DNA from: BP-133 sp040756995 | GTDB taxonomy: Bacteria; Actinomycetota; Acidimicrobiia; IMCC26256; BP-133 | NCBI GenBank assembly: GCA_040756995.1 | Contig: JBFLYK010000067.1 | Location: forward strand, 1-34,314 | Direction of reading: 5' to 3' | Length of the DNA stretch: 34,314 bases | In this document: positions 8,366-17,528 of the stretch, in pieces | How the letters are laid out: every line of letters begins with the position of its first letter | Position numbering within the stretch: the stretch's first letter is position 1 | Made by a program: the position numbers and the translations under genes | Notes under the pieces: generated by a model | Told to the model about the DNA's origin: nothing | Seen by the model: only the letters and a program-made list of their open reading frames with translations | Databases searched by the model: none

Positions 8366-9375
8366 CGGTCATCGATCTCCACTGCCACGTCGCCACCCCC
8401 GCCTGCGCCCAGCTGGTGGACGAGCTCGGGCTCGCGCCGGCGCTGCGCACCGCCCGGGCCGACCCGTTCGCCTTCTACAGCAGCGAGGAGACGAAGGCCT
8501 ACAACGCTGCCCACTTCGCCGCCCTGGCCCCGAAGCTCACCGATCCCGTCCGCCGCCTGGAGGACATGGACCGGATGGGGGTCGACCGCCAGGCCCTGTC
8601 GGTGGCGCCGCCGCAGTTCTATTACTGGACCGACCCGGCGCTGGGCCGGAAGCTGGCCCGCCTCCAGAACGACCATCTGGCCGAGCTGGTGGCCAAGCAT
8701 CCCGACCGGTTCAGCGGGTTGGCCACCGTCCCGCTCCAGGACGTCGACGCCGCGGTGGCCGAACTCGACTTCGCCGTCACCGAGCTCGGGCTGTCCGGCG
8801 TGGAGATCTGCACCAACGTCAACGGCCTCGACCTCGACGACCGGCGCTTCCGGCCGTTCTTCACCCGGGCGGCCGAACTCGGCGTCGTCGTCCTCGTCCA
8901 CCCGCACGGCTTCACCCATGGCGAGCGCCTCGGGGACTACTACCTGACCAACGTCATCGGGAACCCGCTGGAGTCGACGATCGCCGTCACCCGGCTGATC
9001 CACGGCGGCGTCCTCGAGGAGCTCCCCGGCCTGCGGCTCTGTGTCGCGCACGGCGGCGGGTACCTGCCGTTCTACGCCTCCCGCATGGACCACGCCTGGC
9101 GGGAGCGGCCCGAGGGTCGCCATCACATCCCCGACCGACCGCCGGGCGACTACCTCCGGCGGATCTTCGTCGACTGCCTCGTCTACGACCCGGCCCACCT
9201 CGCGTTCCTGGTGCAACAGATGGGCGCCGACCGGGTGGTGGTCGGCACCGACTACCCCTACGACATGGGGTTCTACGACCCCGTCGGTCTGGTCGACGGG
9301 ACGCCGGGGCTCTCCGACGATGAGCGGCGGAGGATCCTGGGTGGGAACGCCGCCGAGCTCCTGGGGCTCTTGTGA
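8362..9375 (+). CDS. Amidohydrolase, ACMSD/gamma-resorcylate-decarboxylase-like, probable CTG start
   Basis: A 337-residue amidohydrolase-2 enzyme with the metal-site pattern of the ACMSD superfamily: H7-x-H9 in the first strand, HPHG at 180-183, AHGGG with H230, and GTDYPYD with D297. These enzymes decarboxylate or hydrolyse aromatic or semialdehyde acids with one divalent metal. No ATG, GTG or TTG lies at the expected N-terminus. The frame begins cleanly at CTG (8362), which overlaps the regulator's TGA as CTGA and has GGGGAG 8 nt upstream; this is a near-cognate start with good context (inference). If decarboxylation is its role, it would process a carboxylated ring-cleavage product in the island. 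Confidence 0.87.
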   Translation: MTVIDLHCHVATPACAQLVDELGLAPALRTARADPFAFYSSEETKAYNAAHFAALAPKLTDPVRRLEDMDRMGVDRQALSVAPPQFYYWTDPALGRKLARLQNDHLAELVAKHPDRFSGLATVPLQDVDAAVAELDFAVTELGLSGVEICTNVNGLDLDDRRFRPFFTRAAELGVVVLVHPHGFTHGERLGDYYLTNVIGNPLESTIAVTRLIHGGVLEELPGLRLCVAHGGGYLPFYASRMDHAWRERPEGRHHIPDRPPGDYLRRIFVDCLVYDPAHLAFLVQQMGADRVVVGTDYPYDMGFYDPVGLVDGTPGLSDDERRRILGGNAAELLGLL

Positions 9376-9416
9376 TGGGCCACAAGCGCCGCGCCGCGAG
9401 GTTATGGCCTTCCCCA

Positions 9417-9446
9417 TTGAGGCTCGTTCCGGCGGAGGCATACGGT
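9417..9446 (+). promoter_or_regulatory. Possible promoter of the LLM-AACS-ALDH operon
   Basis: TTGAGG (9417-9422) and TACGGT (9441-9446, of TAnnnT type) are separated by 18 nt, about 35 nt before the ATG of the LLM gene at 9481. The 105-bp gap after the amidohydrolase gene makes a separate promoter reasonable. Support is hexamer resemblance only. Confidence 0.3.
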
Positions 9447-9480
9447 CGCTCGACGCTCTAGTGCCGGCAAGGAGAGACCG

Positions 9481-10512
9481 ATGCCCAGGATCAAGTTTGG
9501 GATCTTCCCCTGCACCGAGGACTACCCGGACGGGAAGGAGATGGTCCGGGTCTTCGAGGAGATCGTGGCCGAGGCGAAGCTGGCCGAGCAGGTCGGGTTC
9601 GACTCCTGCATGATCACCGAGCACCACCAGCAGCCCGACGGCTATTTCCCGAACCCGATCATGGTGGCGACCGGAATCGCCCGAGAGACCACGACCCTCA
9701 AGGTCGGAACGTGCGTCGCCCTGGCACCGCTCTACCACCCTGTCCGCCTGGCCGAGGACACCGCCCTCCTCGACGTCATCTCCGGCGGGCGCCTGCAGCT
9801 CGGCCTCGGCGCCGGCTACGTCGACGCCGACCTCGACGCCTTCGGGGTCGACATGAGCGAGCGAGGCCCGCTGTTCGACGACACGGTCCGGTTCATCAAG
9901 CAGGCCTGGACCGAGGACAACGTGACGTTCAAGGGCCAGCACTACACGTTCGAGAACGTGAACGTCACCCCGAAGCCGGTGCAGAAGCCCCGGCCGCAGA
10001 TCTGGTGCGCGGCCTGGACCCCGCAGGGCCTGCGCCGGGCCGGCCGGATCGGCGACCGGTGGATCACCGACGTGATCAACACCCTGCCGACCTTCAACAT
10101 GTTCGCCGACATCTACCGCAACTCGGCCAAGGAGAACGGCCAGACGCCGGCCATCACCGTGTTGCGGGAGTGCTGGGTGGCGCCGACCACCGACCAGGCC
10201 ATCGAGGAGTACGGCCCCTACGTCATGACCTCGCACCGCTTCTACTACGAGGTCGGCGGCTACAACGAGCAGGTCGACCCCTGGATCAAGGACCTCAAGT
10301 CGGCCGACGAGTTCACCCTGGAGAAGGTGGCCACCGACCGCTTCATCATGGGGTCGCCCGAGGACTGCATCGAGCAGATCGAGAAGTGGAACCGGGAGCT
10401 CGGCACCGACTACTTCGTCATGCGGTTCCGGCACCCCAACGGGCCGGACCACAAGAAGGTCCTCGACGCCATCAAGCTGTTCGGGGAGAAGGTCATCCCG
10501 CACTTCGCCTGA
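9481..10512 (+). CDS. LLM-class flavin-dependent oxidoreductase
   Basis: A 343-residue luciferase-like protein: KFGIFPCTEDYPDG start, FDSCMITEHHQQPDGYFPNP near residue 45 (family EHHx pattern), TTTLKVGTCVALAPLYHPVRLAEDTALLDVISGGRLQLGLGAGY (78-121), PRPQIWCAAWTPQGLRRAGRIGDRW (174-200), and FIMGSPEDCIEQIEKW near the end. It is the third member of this superfamily in the window and clearly different from the other two. AAGGAG lies just upstream of the ATG. It is followed 13 nt later by the acetoacetyl-CoA synthetase gene. It probably performs an oxygenation or F420/FMN redox step in the same pathway; the substrate is unknown. Confidence 0.92.
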   Translation: MPRIKFGIFPCTEDYPDGKEMVRVFEEIVAEAKLAEQVGFDSCMITEHHQQPDGYFPNPIMVATGIARETTTLKVGTCVALAPLYHPVRLAEDTALLDVISGGRLQLGLGAGYVDADLDAFGVDMSERGPLFDDTVRFIKQAWTEDNVTFKGQHYTFENVNVTPKPVQKPRPQIWCAAWTPQGLRRAGRIGDRWITDVINTLPTFNMFADIYRNSAKENGQTPAITVLRECWVAPTTDQAIEEYGPYVMTSHRFYYEVGGYNEQVDPWIKDLKSADEFTLEKVATDRFIMGSPEDCIEQIEKWNRELGTDYFVMRFRHPNGPDHKKVLDAIKLFGEKVIPHFA

Positions 10513-10525
10513 GCGGCCGGCCCCG

Positions 10526-12517
10526 GTGGCAGAGCCGCTCTGGATCCCGTCGGAGGAGCGCAAGGAGCAGGCGCAGCTCACCCGGTACTGCCGGTGGCTG
10601 GCCGGGACCCGGGGCCTGTCCTTCGCCGTTGGCGACTATCAGCCGTTGTGGCAGTGGTCGGTCGACCACCTCGACGACTTCTACGCCTCGGTGTGGGAGT
10701 ACTTCGACGTGGCCGCCGACCCCGGCTACGACGCGGTGCTGGGCCGGCGGGAGATGCCGGGCGCCGAGTGGTTTCCCGGTGCCCGGCTGAACTACGCCGA
10801 GCACATCTTCCGGGGCAAGGCCGACGGCGACCTGGCGGTGCAGTTCGCCTCCGAGCGCCAGACACCCTCGTCGTGGACGTGGGGTGAGCTGCGGGCCCGG
10901 ACGGCGGCGCTGGCCAACGGGTTGCGGGCGGCCGGCGTCGGCGCCGGTGACCGGGTGGCGGCCTACCTGCCCAACATTCCCGAGGCGCTGGCCGCCGGGC
11001 TGGCCTGCATGGCGCTGGGGGCGGTGTGGTCGGCCTGCTCCCCCGACTTCGGCGTCCGCAGCGTGGTGGACCGCTTCGCCCAGATCGAACCGACGGTGCT
11101 GCTGGCCGTGGACGGGTACCGCTACGGCGGGAAGGACTGGGTCCGGCTGGGCGAGGTGGCGGCGTTGCAGGAGGCGCTGCCGTCGCTGCGCCGGACGGTG
11201 GTGCTGCGCTACCTGGACCCGACGGCCGATCTGTCCGGCCTGCGCGACACAGTGCGGTGGGAGGAGTTCGAACGACCGGACGACGGCGACCTGACCTTCG
11301 AGCGGGTGCCGTCCGACCATCCGCTGTGGGTCGTGTACTCGTCGGGGACGACCGGCCTACCGAAGCCCATCGTGCACTCCCACGGCGGGATGCTCGTCGA
11401 CCAGTTGAAGTACGTGCACTTCCACTTCGACGCCAAGGCCGGTGACCGCCTGTTCTGGTTCACCACCACCGGCTGGGTGATGTGGAACGTCATGCTCGGC
11501 ATGCTGCTCAGCCCGGCGTCGATCATCATCTACGACGGCAACCCGGGCCACCCCGACCTCGGCGTCCTGTGGGACCTCGCCGAACGGACGGGCATGACGC
11601 TGTTCGGAACGAGCGCCAGCTACATCGTGTCGTGCATGAAGGCCGGGCTGCGGCCGGCGGACGGGCGGGACCTGTCGGCGTTGCGGTCGGTCGGGTCGAC
11701 CGGTTCGGCGTTGTCGGCCGAGGGCTTCGAGTGGGTCTACCGGGAACTCGGACCGGACATCTGGCTCAACTCGTCCAGCGGCGGGACCGACGTCGCCGGC
11801 CCGTTCATCTGCGGCGTGCCGTGGCTGCCGGTGTATCCGGCCGAACTGCAGGCCCGCGTCCTCGGCGTGGCCGTCGACTCGTGGGACCCCGAAGGCCGGC
11901 CGCTGGTCGGCGAGACCGGCGAGCTGGTCATCACCAAGCCGACGCCGGCCATGCCCACCTACTTCTGGGGCGACACCGACGGGCAGCGCTACCGCGAGGC
12001 CTACTTCGACATGTACCCCGGGGTGTGGCGCCACGGCGACTGGCTGGAGCTGACGCCCCGCGGCAGCGGCATCCTCTACGGCCGCAGCGACGCCACCATC
12101 AACCGCGGTGGCGTCCGCATGGGATCGGCCGAGATCTACCGGGCGGTGCTGACGCTGCCGGAGGTCGTCGACGCGCTGGTGGTCGACCTCCCCGGCGACG
12201 ACGGCGTCGACGTGATGCCGATGTTCGTCGTGCTGGCCGACGGCGTCGCCGGTCTCGACGACGACCTGGTGGGCCGCATCCGCCGGACGATCCGGGAGCA
12301 GGTGTCGCCCCGCCATGTGCCCGACCGGGTCTTCGCCGTTCCCGAGCTGCCCCGGACGCTGACCGGCAAGACGCTGGAGATCCCCGTCAAGCGGCTCCTG
12401 CTCGGCGCCGACATCGACCGGGTGGCCAGCCGGGACAGCCTGGCCAACCCGCAGGCGCTGGAATGGTTCGAGCAGTCCCGCAAGACGATTCTCGACGCCA
12501 TGCGGCCCGCGTCGTGA
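10526..12517 (+). CDS. Acetoacetate--CoA ligase (acetoacetyl-CoA synthetase)
   Basis: A 663-residue ANL-superfamily adenylating enzyme of the usual length for acetoacetyl-CoA synthetase. The N-terminal part has the family pattern WSVDHLDDFYASVWEYFDV and LNYAEHI. The AMP-binding P-loop YSSGTTGLPK begins at residue 271, followed by FTTTGWVMWN. SSSGGTDVAGPF, WRHGDW and GRSDATINRGGVRMG follow, and the catalytic lysine of the TGKTLEIPVK motif is K615. It converts acetoacetate, ATP and CoA to acetoacetyl-CoA, feeding thiolytic cleavage to acetyl-CoA. Related 3-oxo or branched acids could also be its substrate. It starts with GTG at 10526, and its TGA overlaps the next gene (GTGA). Confidence 0.92.
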   Translation: MAEPLWIPSEERKEQAQLTRYCRWLAGTRGLSFAVGDYQPLWQWSVDHLDDFYASVWEYFDVAADPGYDAVLGRREMPGAEWFPGARLNYAEHIFRGKADGDLAVQFASERQTPSSWTWGELRARTAALANGLRAAGVGAGDRVAAYLPNIPEALAAGLACMALGAVWSACSPDFGVRSVVDRFAQIEPTVLLAVDGYRYGGKDWVRLGEVAALQEALPSLRRTVVLRYLDPTADLSGLRDTVRWEEFERPDDGDLTFERVPSDHPLWVVYSSGTTGLPKPIVHSHGGMLVDQLKYVHFHFDAKAGDRLFWFTTTGWVMWNVMLGMLLSPASIIIYDGNPGHPDLGVLWDLAERTGMTLFGTSASYIVSCMKAGLRPADGRDLSALRSVGSTGSALSAEGFEWVYRELGPDIWLNSSSGGTDVAGPFICGVPWLPVYPAELQARVLGVAVDSWDPEGRPLVGETGELVITKPTPAMPTYFWGDTDGQRYREAYFDMYPGVWRHGDWLELTPRGSGILYGRSDATINRGGVRMGSAEIYRAVLTLPEVVDALVVDLPGDDGVDVMPMFVVLADGVAGLDDDLVGRIRRTIREQVSPRHVPDRVFAVPELPRTLTGKTLEIPVKRLLLGADIDRVASRDSLANPQALEWFEQSRKTILDAMRPAS

Positions 12518-14022
12518 GCGGCGTCGCCGCTCCCCCGCCGCGGCCGGCGCTCAAGGGCACCTGGTCGTCGGGCCGGCCCGAGGACTGCTTCGACGTCTTC
12601 AATCCGGCCACCGGCGAGGTGGTGGCCACCGTGGAGGGCGGCGGGGCGACGGAGGTCGACGCCGCCGTGCGCCGGGCCCGGCGGGCCTACGACGAGGTGT
12701 GGCGGCGGGTCCCGGCCCGGGAACGGGGCAGGCTTCTCTTCGAGTGCGCCCGGCTCATCCGGGCCCACGCCGACGAGCTGGCGGCGTTGGAGACGCTGGA
12801 GATGGGCAAGCCCTACCGTCAGTCCCGGCCGTTCGACGTCGAGTTCTGCATCAGCTCCTTCGAGTTCTACGGCGGCCTGGCCGACAAGGTGCCGGGCCAG
12901 GCGGTCAATCTCGGCGCGGTGGCGGCCCACACCGTCCACGAGCCGTACGGCGTGGTCGGCGGCATCATCCCGTTCAACTGGCCGCCCATCCACACCGCGG
13001 CCAAGAGCGCGCCGGCGCTGGCCGCCGGCAACGTCGTCGTCCTCAAGCCGCCGGAGCAGGATCCGCTCACGATCATGCGGATCGTGGAGCTGCTGGAGGA
13101 GGTGCTCCCGGCCGACGTCCTCCAGGTCGTGCCCGGCCGGGGCCCGGAGGCGGGCACGGCGCTGGCCGGCCACCCGCTGGTGGAGCGGCTGTCGTTCACC
13201 GGTTCCACCGCCACCGGCCGGGCGGTGTTGAAGTTGGCGGCGGACGGCTTGACGCCGGCCACCGTGGAGCTCGGGGGCAAGAACCCGTTGCTGGTCTTCG
13301 CCGACGCCGATCTCGACGCCGCCGTCCGGGGGGCGGTGGAGGGGGCGTTCTTCAACCAGGGCGAGGCCTGCACCGCCGCCTCCCGCCTCCTCGTCGAGGA
13401 CGCCGTCCACGACGAGTTCGTCGATCGGATGGCGTCGGCCGTCACCCGGCTGCGGGTCGGCGACGGGCGTGACCCGGCGACGCACGTCGGTCCGATGATC
13501 AGCGCCGCCCAGCAGCAGCGGGTGCTCCGCTTCATCGACGGGGCGATCGCCGAAGGAGCGACGGTCGCCGCTCGGGCGCCGCTGCCGTCGGATCCCTGGC
13601 TGGCCGGCGGCTACTGGGTGGCGCCGACGCTGTTCACCGAGGTGACGCCGGCCATGACGATCGCCCGGGAAGAGGTCTTCGGCCCGGTGACGGCGGTGCT
13701 GCGCGTCTCCGGCGAAGCCGAGGCACTGGCCGTGGCCAACGACTCCCCCTACGGGCTGGTGGCGGCGATCTACACCGCCGACCACACCCGGGCCCGCCGC
13801 CTGGCCCGCGGCCTCGAGGCCGGCGTCATCATGATCAACAACTACAACCGGGCCTTCCTCGGCACGCCGTTCGGCGGCTTCGGCGACAGCGGCTACGGCC
13901 GGGAGCACGCCATCGAGAGCCTGCTCGAGTTCACCCGCACCAAGAGCATCCGGGAGCCGTCGGGCATGGGGCGCATTCCGGAATGGGACGCGCTGGACGA
14001 CGTCGTGGGGCCGAGCAGCTAG
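12514..14022 (+). CDS. NAD(P)-dependent aldehyde dehydrogenase
   Basis: A 502-residue aldehyde dehydrogenase with every main motif: GIIPFNWP, LKPPEQDPLT, FTGSTATG, the general base E252 in VELGGKNP, the nucleophile C286 in FFNQGEACTA (34 residues later, the normal spacing), EEVFGPV, and a C-terminal GFGDSGYGRE. It oxidises an aldehyde intermediate to the acid. The GTG start at 12514 overlaps the ligase stop as GTGA, so the two are translationally coupled. The open frame extends upstream over the ligase gene but only as a shadow. It ends 6 nt from the convergent FAD monooxygenase gene, leaving no room for a normal terminator. Confidence 0.94.
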   Translation: MSGVAAPPPRPALKGTWSSGRPEDCFDVFNPATGEVVATVEGGGATEVDAAVRRARRAYDEVWRRVPARERGRLLFECARLIRAHADELAALETLEMGKPYRQSRPFDVEFCISSFEFYGGLADKVPGQAVNLGAVAAHTVHEPYGVVGGIIPFNWPPIHTAAKSAPALAAGNVVVLKPPEQDPLTIMRIVELLEEVLPADVLQVVPGRGPEAGTALAGHPLVERLSFTGSTATGRAVLKLAADGLTPATVELGGKNPLLVFADADLDAAVRGAVEGAFFNQGEACTAASRLLVEDAVHDEFVDRMASAVTRLRVGDGRDPATHVGPMISAAQQQRVLRFIDGAIAEGATVAARAPLPSDPWLAGGYWVAPTLFTEVTPAMTIAREEVFGPVTAVLRVSGEAEALAVANDSPYGLVAAIYTADHTRARRLARGLEAGVIMINNYNRAFLGTPFGGFGDSGYGREHAIESLLEFTRTKSIREPSGMGRIPEWDALDDVVGPSS

Positions 14023-14028
14023 CCGCGG

Positions 14029-15234
14029 CTAGAGCCCATCGCCGAAGGCGCTGTCGCCGACTTCGTAGAGGCCGAACGGCAGGGGTTCGCCGACCTGCCA
14101 CGTCCCCTCGAACTGGGAACGGTTGCCCGCTTCGCAGGTTCGGGCGGAGACACGGCGGCCGAGCTCCAGCTGCGACCGCTCCCAGCCGGCCAGCGCGGCG
14201 TCGATGTCGCCGGGCCGGGCCTCGAGGGCCCTGGCCAGTTGCCAGGCGTCTTCGGCCGCCTTGGCCGTGCCGACGGCGGCGTGGGGGCGCAGGGCGAAGG
14301 CGGCGTCGCCCAGGATGCAGGCCCGGTCCACGACCATGCGGGGCACGGCGACGTCGACGATCAGCTGCACGAACGGCTCGGCCGTCTCGGTCACGACCTC
14401 GGCCAGCGGAGCCGGCAGGTGCTTGGCCGAGCTTCGCAGCTCGTCGACGTGGTGCGGCTGCACCAGGCCGGGCGGAAGCGACAGCGGATGGCGGCGGCCG
14501 TCGACGCCGGTCATCAGGTCGTCGAGCGGCGCCCCGGCGGCCACGTTGCGGTACCAGACCCAGTTGAACTGCCGCCGCCCCGGCGTCACCGTCCCGTCCA
14601 CGTTGGGAATCGGGTAGGCGAGGATGTGGCTGGCCGGCATCAGGTGGTAGGTGATGGCCTCGTGCAGCGCCCCGAAGGTGTCGGTGGAGAGCTGCTCCTC
14701 GCCGACGGTGCCCCGCCAGCCGACGTAGCCGGCGTAGCGCGGCCCGACCTCCGGCAGCAGCGACGCCCGCACGGTCGACGCCACACCGTCCGCCGCCACC
14801 AGCAGATCGCCGGTGATCCGCTCGCCGGCGGCGGTCGTGACGGACGCTCCCCCGCCGGCGACGTCGACGGCCACCACCTCGGCGCCCATGCGGTACCGGG
14901 ACCGGTCGAGGCAGCCAAGCAGGAAGCGGTAGAGCGTCGTCCAGGAGGTGAAGCGGAAGCGGCACGGCGTCTGGCTCAGCACCGTGGCGTCGGCGCCGAG
15001 GTAGCGCAGCCAGTCGACGGGGGCACTGATCTGGGTGAGGTCGGCCACGCCGTGGTCGACGAGATAGCGGGCGGTGGCCGGGTGAAGGACGATGCCGGCG
15101 CCGCGGCCTTCGAGCGGTGAAGCCGACCGTTCCAGTACCTCGACGTCCCAGCCGATGTCGCCCAGCCACAGCGCGGCGTTGAGGCCGCCGAGGGAGCCGC
15201 CGACGACGATTGCCCGTCCCCCGCCCGGGCTCAT
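14029..15234 (-). CDS. FAD-dependent monooxygenase, 2,6-dihydroxypyridine hydroxylase-like
   Basis: A 401-residue class A flavoprotein monooxygenase. The N-terminal FAD motif is VVGGSLGGLNAALWL (in place of GxGxxG), followed by VEVLERSASPLEGRGAGI, the middle motif DLLVAADGVASTVRASL, and the C-terminal ILGDAAFALRPHAAVGTAKAAEDAWQLARAL. The GGSLGGL start and the RPHAAVGTAKAAEDA segment most resemble 2,6-dihydroxypyridine 3-monooxygenase of N-heteroaromatic catabolism; that assignment comes from recollection of the family and the substrate may differ. It uses NAD(P)H and O2 to hydroxylate an activated ring. It lies 16 nt after the cupin gene, probably cotranscribed, and converges on the aldehyde dehydrogenase. 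Confidence 0.88.
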   Translation of the reverse strand: MSPGGGRAIVVGGSLGGLNAALWLGDIGWDVEVLERSASPLEGRGAGIVLHPATARYLVDHGVADLTQISAPVDWLRYLGADATVLSQTPCRFRFTSWTTLYRFLLGCLDRSRYRMGAEVVAVDVAGGGASVTTAAGERITGDLLVAADGVASTVRASLLPEVGPRYAGYVGWRGTVGEEQLSTDTFGALHEAITYHLMPASHILAYPIPNVDGTVTPGRRQFNWVWYRNVAAGAPLDDLMTGVDGRRHPLSLPPGLVQPHHVDELRSSAKHLPAPLAEVVTETAEPFVQLIVDVAVPRMVVDRACILGDAAFALRPHAAVGTAKAAEDAWQLARALEARPGDIDAALAGWERSQLELGRRVSARTCEAGNRSQFEGTWQVGEPLPFGLYEVGDSAFGDGL

Positions 15235-15250
15235 CCCGGCTGCGCCCCGG

Positions 15251-15610
15251 TCAGTGCTTCAGCTCGACGGTGATGAAGCGCATGGTCGTCGAGCCGACGT
15301 TCTCGAGGTCGTGGATGAGCGAGTTGTCGGGCGAGTGGGTCAGGTACTTGGTCTCGCCGGGTCCGTAGTCCCGCACGACGAACGTGCCGTCGGCGAAGCG
15401 CTGCTTGCCCCGGCCGGGATCGACGCACGTCCAGAAGTACGTCTGGGTGTGGTTGTGGAACGGCCCCCGCTGACCGGGTTCGAGGACGATCTCCCACACC
15501 CGCACGTGGTCGTTCTCGAAGCGGATGGCGGTGCCCACCTCACGGTTCTGCGGGGCCCGGGCCAGTTCGTCGGCGAACTCGGAGACGTCGTACTTGCCGT
15601 GCTCCTCCAC
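15251..15610 (-). CDS. Small cupin-domain protein
   Basis: A 119-residue single-cupin protein with the first cupin motif around PGQRGPFHNHTQTYFW (H52, H54) and a second strand set ending MRFITVELKH. The usual Glu and a second-motif His are not evident, so metal binding may be partial. Such small cupins act as dioxygenases, isomerases or binding proteins; the function here is not known. The likely start is GTG at 15610, though no good ribosome binding site precedes it and the frame stays open upstream, so the start is uncertain. It sits between the beta-propeller gene (16 nt upstream) and the FAD monooxygenase gene (16 nt downstream). Confidence 0.8.
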   Translation of the reverse strand: MEEHGKYDVSEFADELARAPQNREVGTAIRFENDHVRVWEIVLEPGQRGPFHNHTQTYFWTCVDPGRGKQRFADGTFVVRDYGPGETKYLTHSPDNSLIHDLENVGSTTMRFITVELKH

Positions 15611-15626
15611 GGAGGCGAAGTCTAGG

Positions 15627-17528
15627 TCAGTCCAGGATGTGGGCCGTCGCCGGCACCGGCCGGCCGCCCCGGAAGTCGTGGCGGTGCACCTGCTGGTCGG
15701 TGCGGGCGGAGTAGATGTGGCCCGAGGCGATCGCCAGCCCCCGGACGTCGCTCCAGTCGAGCCCGTCGCCTTCGCCGCTGGCCACGAAGGGCAGGCCGCC
15801 GACCACGCCGCTCTCGGTCGTGAAGTACCGGTAGTACAACCGCCGGTCGCCCTCGATCGTGTAGTAGAGCCGGCCCCGTTCGGCGTCGAACGCCATCCCG
15901 GTCAGCCGGGACACCGGGAACTTCGCCTTGGCCAGTCGCTCCAACCCGCCGAGGTCGAGGAACCGCGGCGGGCCGAGATTGCCGGCTCCGTCGAGGGGCC
16001 GGGTGTCGATCCGGCCGTCGGCCCAGGCGGTGTAGAGCCGGCCGTCGGCCGGGAAGGCGGCCCGGGCCTGCGACCAGTCGGGCCCTCCGCCGAGCGGCGT
16101 GGTCGGCCCGGCGCCGGTCCCGCTCAGGGTGAGGGCGGCCAACCTCCCGCCGGTCCGGTGGTAGAGGACGGCCGGCAGGCGGCCGGGCGTGGACTTGCGG
16201 ACCACCTTGCCGCCGGCGGTGGGGAACATGGCCAGGCGGGGGTGGTATTCGCCACCCACGTTGTTGGTGTCGCTGCCGATCCACAGACCGGTCGGGGTGG
16301 CGAGGAAAGCGAAGACACCCAGGCCCCGGTCCCGGCCGGGATTCCACGACAGCGGCAGGCCGTTGACCGGGTCGAGGGCCGAGATGCCGGGGCGGGGCAC
16401 GGAGCCGATGCCCGGGGTGGCGTTCAGGCCGGTCCCGTTGTGGTACGGGTTGTTCATCCACCGCTGGTGCCCGCCGACGTAGACGGCGGCGTCGGTCAGG
16501 GCCACGCCGGTGAACGTGTCGCCCCCGCTGTAGTCGACCCAGGTCGGCTCGATGTTCCGGCCGGTCCGGTTGAGCTCGAAGCGGGCCACCGCGTCGCACA
16601 GAGGCCGGGCCCGTCCGCCGGTGGTGACGACGACCATGAACGAACCGTCGGCCGAGATGTCGACGCCCCGCATGTACGTGTCGAAGTACTTCCCGCAGGG
16701 GGCGGCGTAGCCGTCGGTGTGCCAGTCGGCGAGACGGGCCGTACCGCCGGTGAGGTCGAGGACGGCGATCTGGGGCCGGTCCTGCCCCCCGGCCTTGAGG
16801 AAGCTGCCGAGGGCCACGAGCTTCGACCCGTCCTGGCGGATGGCCAGCCGGTTGACGATCAGCAGGCTGTTGCGGGGATCGGTGAAGGCGACGTTGACAC
16901 CCGGGTCGAGCGCGCCGGTGGTCACGTCGACGGCGGCCAGGCCGGACCGGGCGACGCCGTTGACCTTCTCGATGGCGCCGGCCACGTAGAGCCGGGAGCC
17001 GTGGACGACGAGGTCGTCGACCCGCCACTCGACGGTGGCCCGGAAGCCGGCCGACAGCCGGCCGGAACCGACGTCGAGCTTGGCCAGCGCCGTCTTCGCC
17101 TGCCCGGCGATGTGGCGGAACCGGCCGCCGACGAACACCGCGCCGCCCCCGGGCGCAGCCACGACGGCCGACACCATGTGGTCGGGACTGGGCGCGAAGT
17201 CCCGGTCGATCACCCCGGTGGTGGCGTGGAAGGAGAAGAGGTTCTTCCTTGTGAGCACCTCCGAGGTTCCCGCCTGGCGCACCTTGCTGAAGTGCCCGCC
17301 GACGACCATCCGGTCCCCGACCTGGGCGATGGCGTAGACCCATCCGTCGAGGACGTGGGGCGTCCACCCGACCGGATCCTCGGAGACCACCAGCCCGTTC
17401 GGCAGCCCGCCGGCCGCGGAGTCGACGGCCCGGACCGGACCCGGCTGCACCGCCGAGGTCAACAACAGCACGACGGTGGCCAGCAGGGTGGCCCGTCCGG
17501 CGCGGCGGTGGGTGGACGTTCTGCTCAC
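15627..17528 (-). CDS. Secreted beta-propeller-like repeat protein (delta-60/DUF5122-like)
   Basis: A protein of about 633 residues with a clear signal peptide: RRAGRATLLATVVLLLTS core and a V-R-A site before VDSAAGG. The rest is made of repeated blocks such as VYAIAQVGDRMVVGGHF, AVFVGGRFRHIAG, LYVAGAIEKVNG, LVALGSFLKAGG and VYVGGHQRWM. These match the G-G-x-F pattern of delta-60-type repeats that form propellers. It should act outside the cell, perhaps on the cell surface or as a binding scaffold; no catalytic motif is seen. The start is GTG at 17528 or TTG at 17537; GTG fits better because AGGG lies 11 nt upstream. It is not obviously part of the catabolic pathway. Confidence 0.85.
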   Translation of the reverse strand: MSRTSTHRRAGRATLLATVVLLLTSAVQPGPVRAVDSAAGGLPNGLVVSEDPVGWTPHVLDGWVYAIAQVGDRMVVGGHFSKVRQAGTSEVLTRKNLFSFHATTGVIDRDFAPSPDHMVSAVVAAPGGGAVFVGGRFRHIAGQAKTALAKLDVGSGRLSAGFRATVEWRVDDLVVHGSRLYVAGAIEKVNGVARSGLAAVDVTTGALDPGVNVAFTDPRNSLLIVNRLAIRQDGSKLVALGSFLKAGGQDRPQIAVLDLTGGTARLADWHTDGYAAPCGKYFDTYMRGVDISADGSFMVVVTTGGRARPLCDAVARFELNRTGRNIEPTWVDYSGGDTFTGVALTDAAVYVGGHQRWMNNPYHNGTGLNATPGIGSVPRPGISALDPVNGLPLSWNPGRDRGLGVFAFLATPTGLWIGSDTNNVGGEYHPRLAMFPTAGGKVVRKSTPGRLPAVLYHRTGGRLAALTLSGTGAGPTTPLGGGPDWSQARAAFPADGRLYTAWADGRIDTRPLDGAGNLGPPRFLDLGGLERLAKAKFPVSRLTGMAFDAERGRLYYTIEGDRRLYYRYFTTESGVVGGLPFVASGEGDGLDWSDVRGLAIASGHIYSARTDQQVHRHDFRGGRPVPATAHILD

